Part shown: positions 47,930 through 56,577 of the stretch, in pieces
Layout: each line of letters opens with the position of its first letter
How positions within the stretch are numbered: the first letter of the stretch is position 1
From: Anadara kagoshimensis
Lineage: Eukaryota > Mollusca > Bivalvia > Arcoida > Arcidae
NCBI GenBank assembly: GCA_021292105.1
Contig: CM037869.1
Coordinates: forward strand, 2,823,001-2,887,000
DNA: 64,000 nt
Direction of reading: 5' to 3'
The notes under the pieces: model-generated
Databases searched by the model: none
What the model saw: only the letters and a program-made list of their open reading frames with translations
What the model was told of the DNA's origin: nothing
Position numbers and translations under genes: made by a program

Positions 47930-48200
47930 CTGCCAATTCATTTTCAAATCACAATTCTTAAAGGCTAAGTAAAAACGTTTGAAAACTGGCAACTCAGCCC
48001 TAGTCTTCTGGTTTTCCAAAAACAAGACAGCGCTAAAATCAAAGACAAACATACCAGTCTGTTTAGCTGCTAGCTACACTCGCCGCGTGTGTTATTAAAA
48101 TTGAGAATGAAGGGGACGAGACGTCAAATATATCCATTTCTCATGAGACCACATACGTATCAACAATATTGTGACGACGTCCATAAAACGTTATGGAGGC
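47930..48200 (+). repeat. Family A copy, rightmost in the window
   Basis: It has ACAAACCTGCCAATTCAT, AAAACTGGCAACTCAG, TAGCTGCTAGCTACACTCGC, CGCGTGTGTTATTAAAATTG, ACGAGACGTCAAATATATCC and ATCAACAATATTGTGACGAC. A small internal insertion includes a second CAAACATACCAGTC start. Confidence 0.65.
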
Positions 48201-48269
48201 CATAACTGACTTCTCTATAATTCCTTGAATGTCAACATGGTAATATTTTATCCACATAACTGTTGCTTA

Positions 48270-48430
48270 TGTCATTTGCATTGGTTCAAAGCCCACTCAG
48301 GCAAAGGTTGTCTGTTCATTTGCCGAAGGTCGGTGGTTTACTCCGGCCACTCCAGTTTTCTCTACCATACAAAAACTGACGGCCTCGATGTTAATGAAAA
48401 TCTTGACATGAGCGTAAAACACATCAAACC
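48270..48430 (+). mobile_element. SINE family 2 copy
   Basis: It has TTGGTTCAAAGCCCACTCAGG (box B region), ATTTGCCGAAGGTCGGTGGT, TTACTCCGGCCACTCCAGTT and TTCTCTACCATACAAAAACT, then GACGGCC and CTTGACATGAGCGTAAAACA. Confidence 0.6.
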
Positions 48431-49054
48431 TCATTACAGATCAGATATAGAGTAAAAAATCGGGAGGTGATATGGCGAGTGTATGTGTCATATTTCTAAA
48501 TTTATAAAGTTGTCATATTATAATTTTTTTTAAATATTTCATTCAGAAAATTAAAAAAAAATATAATATTACATCTCTTCATAAAAAATAGGATGACCCA
48601 GTCAAGCTTTTGGGATTAAATTTCAATCAAAAGAAAATTGAGCTTTCATCTTGATAAAATGACTGAAACATGAGAATTTCATAAAATATATCAAAAACAC
48701 TCATATACATGTAATTGTATTTCTGGCTATTTATTTGTTCCCATGGCAACACTTTGCAATAAGCATATAGAACGAATCACCGGCACACTGAACACACTAC
48801 GTATGAAACACGAAAGACTATTTTTAAATGCGTTCATTGAGATCCCCAATAAAAAGGCCGTTATGACAAATATTAGATGCTTGTTGAAATAAAGCAAAAA
48901 TGCAAGTTGTGAAGAGTGACCAAAATATAAACAGGCTTGACTTGATCTATTTGCCAACAGCAATGTTTTTTCAAAATTTGAATTTCATGAAAAATGATTA
49001 CTAATCTAGTATGTACCTTTTTCCGCGAAGCCGACAGAGGAATTAATTTTGCAT

Positions 49055-49083
49055 CTATTTATTTATTTTTTATTTTTTTTATT

Positions 49084-49146
<63 letters not shown>

Positions 49147-49149
49147 TTA
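49055..49149. repeat. (ATTT)n microsatellite
   Basis: About 95 bp of near-perfect TTTA repeats. Similar tracts lie at 47281-47318, 51111-51171 (as AAAT), 51690-51750 (A-rich AAAT), 52191-52243 and 53550-53591. The spurious FIYLFIYL peptides derive from these. Confidence 0.95.
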
Positions 49150-49773
49150 GTATTAATGCACTCGTTCAAAAACAACCATCATTCAATCCTAAAAATAAAA
49201 TAAAATAATATAATTAAAACAATCAAATAATACAAAAGTACAAAATGGACACAACATTATAAGAACCCGGATGTAATACGTACAAGTATCTGGTTAATTA
49301 ACTAAATAATTGATAGAATACGAGGAAATCGATTATTCATCCTCAAAAATAAATTATAAGAGATATAATTAGATAAATCATTGAGGTATAGGTTTTATAT
49401 TAACGAGATACTATTACAGCCGGTCTAATGGAATTGACGGGCGGATATGAATTCATTTGTGAAATATCAAATACTAATCTTGTTTTATGGCGGTTCTGTT
49501 TTTCTGGACTAATTCCATTATGGCTCTATCGTTACTTATATAATTCATTTTATTTATCTTTTTATCTGTTTCATATTTTTTATTTCATTCTATAAATGAG
49601 TATAAATTGATTAGCAAAAAGCTATAAATTATTATCCCCGTCATGTGACTGTTTTCAATGAGTTAGGTGTTGAGTCATCACGGTGCAAAAAGTCGTAGAA
49701 TTCCATTTAGTACAACAAGTTCATCTAGAAATGTTTTCCATCAGCGACTTGTCTTATGAAATATGTAATTTCT

Positions 49774-49814
49774 ATCATCATCATCATCGTCGTCGTCGTC
49801 GTCGTTGTCGTCGA
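49774..49814. repeat. (ATC)n to (GTC)n trinucleotide run
   Basis: ATC units change to GTC units midway (TCATCATCATCGTCGTCGTC). It is a simple repeat. Confidence 0.9.
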
Positions 49815-50539
49815 CATTTATACACTACAAAAGCCGGTATTATAAGACGTGGTTTTAGAGTTGGTTATTATTAAATAAAAATTATATCTACATAATGAAA
49901 AAATACTCTTAATTAACGTATGCAAGCAGACAAATAACTTGGGATTCTCATTATCGACTTTGCGTTTGATCAATAGTTGCGCATGCGCTAATTTTTCCGG
50001 TTACTTTCGACCTGAAGCTAACAAAGAATTATGAAGGATTGAAACTTGTTTCTTAAATAAAATATTGAAAGATCAAAGATATCAAATTATTCCTGTTATC
50101 ATTAAAAAGTAGAAAATGAGAGGAATTTTGTGGTATTTTTTAATCTGAAATATTTTAAGAAATTTTTGGGGCTTTTTTAGTTTGAAATTTAAGAACTTTA
50201 TAATATAGATAAAGAAGGAAATATGTTGACGTGGTTGCTTAAAACAGGCATATCAATAAATTTACTTTCATTTTCGAAAAAGTTCCTGTTATAGCTAAAA
50301 AGAAGACATTTTCACGATTCCAATGGTGTATAACACGAGAAAATAAATAAATAAACAATTGGGGCTTTTTTAACTTTAATATAAAAATAGGCACTATTTT
50401 TGACCAACTATAGCAGTCATCTTAACCCGTCACCGTATATATATACAGGTGATGTATAAGGGTTTATATAGGGAAAACATGCATCTGGTTTAATAATTTA
50501 CTTATTATGACTTTAATGTGGATATTTCTTAAAACTTTC

Positions 50540-51060
50540 TAATTATTTCATATTCTACAATTTTTTTCTGCATCTTGCTATTTTTTTTTTCATAATTTCA
50601 TGATAATGGCAAATTACTTCAAAATTACTATATTCATATGGTATGGTCTTATATAGAGTTATATAGTAAAAAGGTGAAAATTTACATAAATAGGCTTACT
50701 TTGAGTGACAAAAACTCTAAAAATTTAAGGAAAAGTCTAACACTTTCAAATCGTTCCACATTCTACAATTTTTTCTGCATCTTAAGACATGTTTTTCGAA
50801 ATTGTACGGTAATGGCAAATTACTTCAAAATTACTTTAAAAATATGTATGATTTTACGGATAACGATATTTTCGCATAGATTTACATGATAAATATGTGA
50901 ACATTTGCACAGGGATGCTTGTTTTAATCTTCTCAAATACATTTTTAATATAGAAAATGTAACACTTTCACATCGTTTCATATATTATACATTTTTCTCA
51001 AATTAAGATTTTTTAATAATTTTCCGACAATGGCAAATTACTTCCACATTCTTTTGAAAA
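50540..51060. repeat. Degenerate tandem repeat, about 210 bp, 2.5-3 copies
   Basis: CATATTCTACAATTTTTTTC and ATGGCAAATTACTTCAAAAT recur near 50550/50606, 50757/50812 and 50978/51030. The copies are strongly diverged and non-coding. Confidence 0.6.
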
Positions 51061-51109
51061 TTATTAAAGCGGTATATATTTGTTTCATACCTTAGTTTAA
51101 TGTCAACTA

Positions 51110-51169
<60 letters not shown>

Positions 51170-51623
51170 ATGTTTCGAAAGGTTTTTTTTGTCTGCATCT
51201 CTGGTGACTGCGAGACTTTTTCTTTTTCCTTTTTCCCTTGCGGACTGTCATTGGCTTTATTTTAGTAATTTTTGTTAGAAAAGAACCAGTTACGGATTTA
51301 TCGTTAACTAAAAGGTGATATTTCTGAATTTAATTAATGCCTCGCTTGTATATTTAGGTGCGGGACATTCCCCATTAATGGAAAATCCCCTTCATACTAA
51401 TCCCTTTGCATATTCGAAGTGTATCCCGCTACCGATCCTGTCTCAAAGAGGAAGATTTTGTGCATCTTATCTATGTCAATTAATCACCTATAAACCGGAT
51501 ATCGCTAATTAACTCTATCCATTAATATAGCTGTCCAGTACTCTATCTGAAAAACAGCTTCATTATTGTGTACTACAGATTAAAATTTGTGTCAGTCATA
51601 ATACATAATATCACAGATGCAGT

Positions 51624-51624
51624 A

Positions 51625-51652
<28 letters not shown>
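51624..51652. repeat. (TC)n microsatellite
   Basis: Perfect TC dinucleotides over 29 bp. Related tracts are at 2581-2614 and 2745-2776. Confidence 0.95.
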
Positions 51653-51656
<4 letters not shown>

Positions 51657-51881
51657 TCTAAACATCTCATTATCACATAAAAGTACCAAAAAAAATAAAA
51701 TAATAAAAAAAAAATAAAAATAAATAAATAAATAAATAAATAATAATAATTTAATTTCTCTGACTTCCCCCACATTTATTTGTTCTACCAGCGTACATGG
51801 ACTCAAGAAGACTATTAAGCTAATATGATAATCGCATGTAAAAAAGAAAAAAAGGAGTTAGTAAAAAACAAAGAATTCTAA

Positions 51882-52052
51882 GTGAAATCAAACAGACCAA
51901 CGAAAATTATTTGGAAAATAAATGAGGAAATAGAAAACTTGAATGAATATGCAATAAAAGAAAAACTATCGCAATTGGGAATAAAAACAAAACTGAGGAA
52001 AAAGGACAAACTAGTTGAAGTATTCAGAGATGCGTTGAGAAGTACTGAATAA
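51882..52052 (+). pseudogene. Open fragment resembling a SAP-like helical motif
   Basis: Frame open from after a TAA at 51879 to TAA at 52050-52052: 56 codons without an ATG. The translation includes EEIENLNEYAIKEKLSQLGI, then KTKLRKKDKLVEVFRDALRS. The L-x3-x-IKEKLSQLGIKTKLRKKDKLVE-x-F pattern looks like a SAP-type helix-turn-helix. The upstream sequence is A-rich rather than pyrimidine-rich, so a spliced exon is unlikely; AATAAA follows shortly after the stop. It may be a relic of a retroelement or a retrocopy. Confidence is low. Confidence 0.28.
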
Positions 52053-52205
52053 TGAATAAATTTTTGCAACTGTGAATATTCTATATGGTAGTAACATTTT
52101 GCGGTGACTGGTAACTGTGCACATATTTTAAGAAAATTTTAGATGATGAAATATGTATAATTAATGAACTGATAAGCCCATGTCATACGATTTATTTATT
52201 TATTT

Positions 52206-52241
<36 letters not shown>

Positions 52242-52317
52242 TGAATGTTTGATGATCAATAAACCATGTGAATGAAGTTTTGCCTTCACGTGTCTTGTGT
52301 GCAAATGTCTGTTGGGG

Positions 52318-52350
52318 TGATTGATTGATTGATTGGTTGATTGATTGATT
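52318..52350. repeat. (TTGA)n microsatellite
   Basis: TTGATTGATTGATTGG-type repeats over 33 bp. The reverse translation gives NQSINQS, which is not a gene. Confidence 0.9.
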
Positions 52351-52768
52351 CCAGTCGGAATAGTGAGCAATCACTTCTATCGGGTCGACGAATAAGCTAT
52401 CAATATATTTTTCTAGATCCAAGTTGAATCAAGTCCCGGATTCAATATGAAGGAATTCTTTCATCAATTTAACTTAACGGCAAAATCAACGATTGACAGC
52501 TGAGTAATCCTTGCCGCAAAATGTACGTGAAACATACAGAATAAAAACTAACTTATTGGAATGAATATATATTATCTGATTAATTCAATTTATCTTGAAA
52601 GCGGAGAAAAATACTATTCATACGATATAAATATAGGTATATATCACGCGCGCGCGTGTGTTTTTAATACAGAACTGTTCATAAAGTGAAAGCTATTTTT
52701 TTTTATTAATCTCACATATGCATGTGTGACTCAAGTTGGTCAATTTTTATCAGTTATGGTTGAACTTT

Positions 52769-52930
52769 TGATAATTATGAAACAATATTTAATTTAAAAA
52801 AATTAACAAACAGTTAAAAAATAATCAAATAAAATCGGAAATATTTTAAAAATTATTAAACAATATTTAATTTTAAAAATTTAACAAACAGTTAAAAAAA
52901 TAATCAAATAAAATCGGAAAATTTTAATAT
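52769..52930. repeat. 78-bp tandem duplication
   Basis: AAACAATATTTAATTT starts at 52780 and 52858. Both copies continue AACAAACAGTTAAAAAATAA and CAAATAAAATCGGAAA with few differences. Confidence 0.85.
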
Positions 52931-53549
52931 AAGTTAAAATAAAAGTTTTACATGTACATATAATGTATAGGAAAAAAGAAAATTATCTTTATCTTGTGAA
53001 CAGCTCTAGTGAATATCTATCCTCTCGATTAAGACACGATCTTACCTATAAAGTACGAGTTAAGTCCCTTGAATTACCGAACGATAAGTTCATAACGTGG
53101 CTCTAGCTGGTGCTAGTGAAGAGACTAAAAAGGTGATTCTTTTCACTGTTCACCGAGTAGGGATGTTTTTATTGATATTGACTGTAAATGCATATGCCCG
53201 TGATCATTTTAAAATATAACAAACATCATGAATTGATTTTTTCAGCCATTTATTGCTATTAGAGACTTATAAAACCAGTGGATTTACTGAGGTGTCTCTG
53301 TTTCTATATATTCGCTTTAGTTCTAAATCAAGTTGCTATTTGAACACTACAAACTTCAAGCAATTAGCGGTATTAAACCTTTGTCGCTGGCTTTTTCAAA
53401 TCTTTGACTTTTGTCTCCGCATACAAAGCATGAAAATATTTTGTTTGGGAATTCTAAAGTTCGTCACTAAAAAACTATTTTTTTCCACTCTCGTCGATAA
53501 TTTCTTCGTTTCATATTATCTGTCACTACACTATTAGCTTCATTTTTAT

Positions 53550-53589
<40 letters not shown>

Positions 53590-53623
53590 TTCTTTTACAC
53601 CGTTATCATATATAGTTTATCAT

Positions 53624-53652
53624 CAGGTGAGCGATTGAGGCCCATTTGCCGA
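53624..53652 (+). mobile_element. Relic of the palindrome-bearing element end
   Basis: CATCAGGTGAGCGATTGAGG followed by CCCATTTGCC matches the end at 1972-2002, with the right palindrome arm decayed. It lies 14 bp before the CCAAT box of the putative UGGT promoter. Confidence 0.5.
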
Positions 53653-53665
53653 TATATAATTTTAG

Positions 53666-53684
53666 CCAATCATATCTCTCCACA
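53666..53684 (+). promoter_or_regulatory. ERSE-like motif (CCAAT-N9-CCACA)
   Basis: CCAAT at 53666-53670, a nine-base spacer, then CCACA at 53680-53684. The ER stress response element is CCAAT-N9-CCACG, bound by NF-Y and ATF6, so this has one mismatch at the last base. It lies 20 bp upstream of the candidate UGGT start, and UGGT is an ER quality-control gene of the class regulated this way. The motif is seen; its function is inferred. Confidence 0.4.
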
Positions 53685-53703
53685 TCATACCCGGTCCTGC
53701 AAT

Positions 53704-53721
53704 ATGGCGGCGCCCATGAAG
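53704..53721 (+). CDS. UGGT1: Candidate UGGT first coding exon (MAAPMK)
   Basis: The sequence ATGGCGGCGCCCATGAAG is followed at once by a donor (GTAACA). Its length of 18 nt (phase 0) would join in frame to the ATG of the exon at 56447. That exon is directly preceded by TTTGTTTTAG, which looks like a splice acceptor and lies about 10 bp downstream of a SINE copy. The transcript is therefore unlikely to begin there. The spliced protein would start MAAPMKMDRL ahead of the signal-peptide core. AATATGGCGGC also fits the YY1 motif common at housekeeping start sites. This is inference; a purely untranslated upstream exon is the alternative. Confidence 0.42.
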
Positions 53722-54294
53722 GTAACATTTTTACACAAAACGAATCGCTTACAATGTCCTTTTAGTGTAGTGTTTTATAGATTTTCACAGTAATTATGAT
53801 CATTTTGGATAAATTGCTATAATTTATAGGCCTATATAGCAATAACTCGTCAAATTTGACGACGACAACACAAATAAAAACAAAACTACCGGTTTATTTC
53901 CACGTTGACAAATCATTTGTAGTAGTCCATCTTGATATATCTGTCCACGACAGAATAAAAGAGTACCTTCGTTTTTTTTCATTTTTAAGGCGAAGTGGGG
54001 AAAACTGGGATTCCTACGTCAAGACAAATTCTGGACAGTGAGGACAGTTTGGTCCCAGCAGTAAGATGTGTCAAGTTAGCTACCTGATCACTTATCATGC
54101 ATTGTCTGTATAATAGTATTTCTGTGTTTATGTGGATGTATCCACTTCTGGATATATTATCACCAGAAAAGAGAGTAAAGTTGATGTTTTGCACTTTGTC
54201 AAGATTTGTTCACTCATGCAGTTAGTTTTAGGATAGTTGAGAAAATTGGAATGCCGGAAAGAAAACTACCAGCTAACTAACCTTTAGCAAGCTG

Positions 54295-54640
54295 TAACAG
54301 GAAAGGGAAAAAATGCAGCGGCTAAACCAGGACTCAAACCTGGGACTTTCCCAATGCTACTGTACCGGGATGCTGTACCCAATGAGTTACTCAGCTACCT
54401 ATCTAGTCCAGCTTGCCACATTCCTCCCTTCCTTTTATTTGATTCAACACCAGGTTTCGTCATGGGACCAACCTGTTGGACGGCCACTTCCCACAGTTGG
54501 ATAGGCCCTTAAATGTATCAGGAAATGGAAAAAATGCAACAGCCAAACTGTAACTCAAACCCAGGACCACCCAATACTAGCAATATGCTCTACCCACTCA
54601 CCTACTCGACCACTTATCGAGTACGGCCCTCTACATAGCA
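54295..54640 (-). mobile_element. Two tandem tRNA-derived SINE heads (reverse)
   Basis: Minus-strand reading: TAGCTGAGTAACTCATTGGG with GGTTTGAGTCCTGG, then a tail TTGCATTTTTTCC-like. The second unit has GAGTAGGTGAGTGGGTAGAG and CTGGGTTTGAGTTAC. Both end GCTGCATTTTTTCC or GTTGCATTTTTTCC. Unit spacing is about 230 bp. Confidence 0.6.
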
Positions 54641-54934
54641 AACTGACATACTTCCTATACTACATATACAACTAATATACATTATGATCTGTGTGCTACA
54701 CACAGGTTTGTTAAATAAAGTGATTGTAGGCACTGCCTGTGATGGGCAAAGCTTCATAATTACAATGTTATATATATGTTTATTGACTAAAGGCTTCAGG
54801 CCCATATCACAATGTTACTGTGTGTTATCACATGTCACAGAAACATGATGCAATGTCAACTCATTAATGAATCATCTGTCATTTTTTCTGCATAAAATTT
54901 ATATTATTTGGGTTATCCCCAGTGGTATTTATGC

Positions 54935-55805
54935 TAGAGGTGTGCGATATTACCGGTAAACCAGTCCATTTTAAGTGAACCGGTAAACCGCGGTACACTT
55001 TTTGAAATACCGGTACTTCGGCAATTTCCGTAAACACGAATCTACGGTAATTGACGATCTTATAAAACAACAATTTTCGATGTAAGTTAAATCATTTAGA
55101 ATCATTTAAAATCAATTTACATGCATTTAATGATGTTAATATACGATAAAAATACAGATTAAGAAAAATTTCTAAAAGTTATTAATCAACTGATATTGTA
55201 CACGATGTCGTTATTACATACGACAGCTTTACGGCAGATGTCAACATGGCAACCGAAGAATTTGACACTATAAATAAACTCTCGGGGGAAATCTGCCATT
55301 TGGAAACATTTCGGTTTAAAAAAGAGGAAAATAGATAGCGTGGTTGGATTTTCTAGTCAAGTTCTATATTCTAGTCAGACAATTCCATTGGCGATGAGCA
55401 TGGTTTATATTTTAACTTTTATGACATTTGCGACACACAACATGACTGTAAATGTGCTTTGTTCCAGATTTCATTAAAGCTTTTTGTTACAAGATTGCAT
55501 TAGTTTTATTTCCTGTTCACAACTTCGTCTTCGCAATGGATGGTCAGTAGCAAAATGAGTTGCTATATAACAAATTCAACTGTCATCTATCTAACAATCA
55601 AAGTAGCATATCAAACATACTAATCCATGTTCAAATCATAAATAGCAAAATAATATTAATTAAATTTTATTTTGTGTTGTTAACTGATCTGGTCAAATTG
55701 ATTCATATTTATGCTCCATTTGAAGTAAGAATTTCCCATTCAAGAATATTGTGGTATACGGTGGTACATACCACGGTACAAAATTTTTCGTGGTACCCAA
55801 CACTA
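54935..55805. mobile_element. Non-autonomous hAT-type transposon with 8-bp target-site duplication
   Basis: It is flanked on both sides by ATTTATGC (54927-54934 and 55806-55813). The element starts TAGAGGTGTG and ends, read in reverse, TAGTGTTGGG (7 of 10 identical), the TAGNG type of hAT ends. The subterminal regions are rich in ACCGGT and GGTAC motifs. A 31-codon open relic at 55246-55338 (MATEEFDTINKLSGEI... HLETFRFKKEEN) weakly resembles the BED-finger start of ZBED-type hAT transposases. The body is far too short for a working transposase. Confidence 0.85.
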
Positions 55806-56189
55806 ATTTATGCACACAAAATTTGTTCATTTTAAATTTATTTCATTTAGTTCTAATTAAAATCCATATCAATAATATTGTCAAACAACCTAATTGAAAA
55901 CGCTGGATAATTGATCATTATAATGGCCATAATAAGTGAGAATGGCACCATACCAGAATCCAAGATGGCTCCATGAAATGGAATTGTAAAATGTTAAGGT
56001 AATTTATCTGTATTTTGTAAATATGTTCATTACCTGTAGGCAGGCTATGTCCATATGAACACCTTTTGCCATGGCTATTAAATTTAGAACATGTAATGTT
56101 AGCTTGTATAGTATGGTAAAGGAAACAAGTTTACTTTAAATCAGTCTGATGTACATCCAATTACTGTTAGCTGTTCTCTTTTCTTTGTT

Positions 56190-56440
56190 GTAAAGGACCT
56201 CAGTGGCCAAGAGTTATAAAGTATGCAGTTAAAATTCACAATAACTCTTACTGTCTTTGTTTGAATCCCACTGAGGACAGAGTCTAGTGTAAGAAAGTTT
56301 GTCAGTTTGCTTGGCAAAGGCCGGTGGTTTACCCCAGATGTTCCACTTTTTCTCCACAATCCTAAAACTGACTGTCTCAGTATTGGTGAAAGAATCTTGA
56401 CTAGGGTGTTGACTTGCCATTACTCAACTCTCTATATTTG
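56190..56440 (+). mobile_element. SINE family 2, best-preserved copy
   Basis: The tRNA-like head is GACCTCAGTGGCCAAGAG and TTTGTTTGAATCCCACTGAGG. Then come AAGAAAGTTTGTCAGTTTGC, TTGGCAAAGGCCGGTGGTTT, ACCCCAGATGTTCCAC, TTCTCCACAATCCTAAAACT, TGAAAGAATCTTGACTAGGG and TGTTGACTTGCCATTA. It ends a few bases before the acceptor of the UGGT exon at 56447. Confidence 0.7.
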
Positions 56441-56446
56441 TTTTAG

Positions 56447-56577
56447 ATGGATAGGCTGATATGTTTGGTGACGTTGCTGCTATGTGTTCTTACCATACAA
56501 GTATCGGGGAAGCAAAAAGCAGTTACTGTGACATTAGATGCTAAATGGAAATCAACTCCACTGTTACTTGAAGCTAG
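56447..56577 (+). CDS. UGGT1: UGGT exon (signal peptide and N-terminus)
   Basis: This 131-nt exon ends in phase 2 at donor AG/GTAAGT. It encodes MDRLICLVTLLLCVLTIQVS followed by GKQKAVTVTLDAKWKSTPLL and LEA. The first 21 residues form a signal peptide with likely cleavage after VSG. AVTVTLDAKWKSTPLLLEA matches the universal N-terminus of mature UGGT. If an upstream coding exon is used, this ATG becomes internal. Confidence 0.93.

Larger units (their letters stand above)
39841..53703. other. Intergenic region between divergent UNC93-like and UGGT genes
   Basis: No exon is recognised here, though the UNC93-like 5' untranslated region must lie somewhere right of 39840. It holds a family C piece (40965-41075), a SINE plus 33-bp minisatellite, a 43-bp degenerate tandem run, family A copies (44350-44520, 46700-46745, 47930-48200), the 30-bp minisatellite, a small inverted-repeat element, AT-rich tracts and six ATTT-type microsatellites. 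From 42900 to 44340, 46760 to 47280, 48440 to 49040 and 49150 to 50500 I see nothing beyond T-rich or trinucleotide runs. Confidence 0.6.
53722..56446 (+). other. Putative UGGT intron 1
   Basis: It holds a tandem pair of tRNA-like heads (54295-54640, reverse), the hAT element (54935-55805) and a SINE family 2 copy (56190-56440). An open frame at 53856-54041 (61 codons) is unrecognised. The rest is AT-rich without signals. Its status as an intron depends on the candidate exon at 53704. Confidence 0.45.

Noticed and set aside
48727..48963. 78-codon hydrophobic minus-strand frame
   Set aside because: No recognisable domain, no supporting splice sites or neighbours. Lengths like this are expected by chance in 64 kb.
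52645..52660. CACGCGCGCGCGTGTG alternating purine-pyrimidine tract as a Z-DNA regulator
   Set aside because: Short and isolated, with no gene start nearby; most simply a small dinucleotide repeat.
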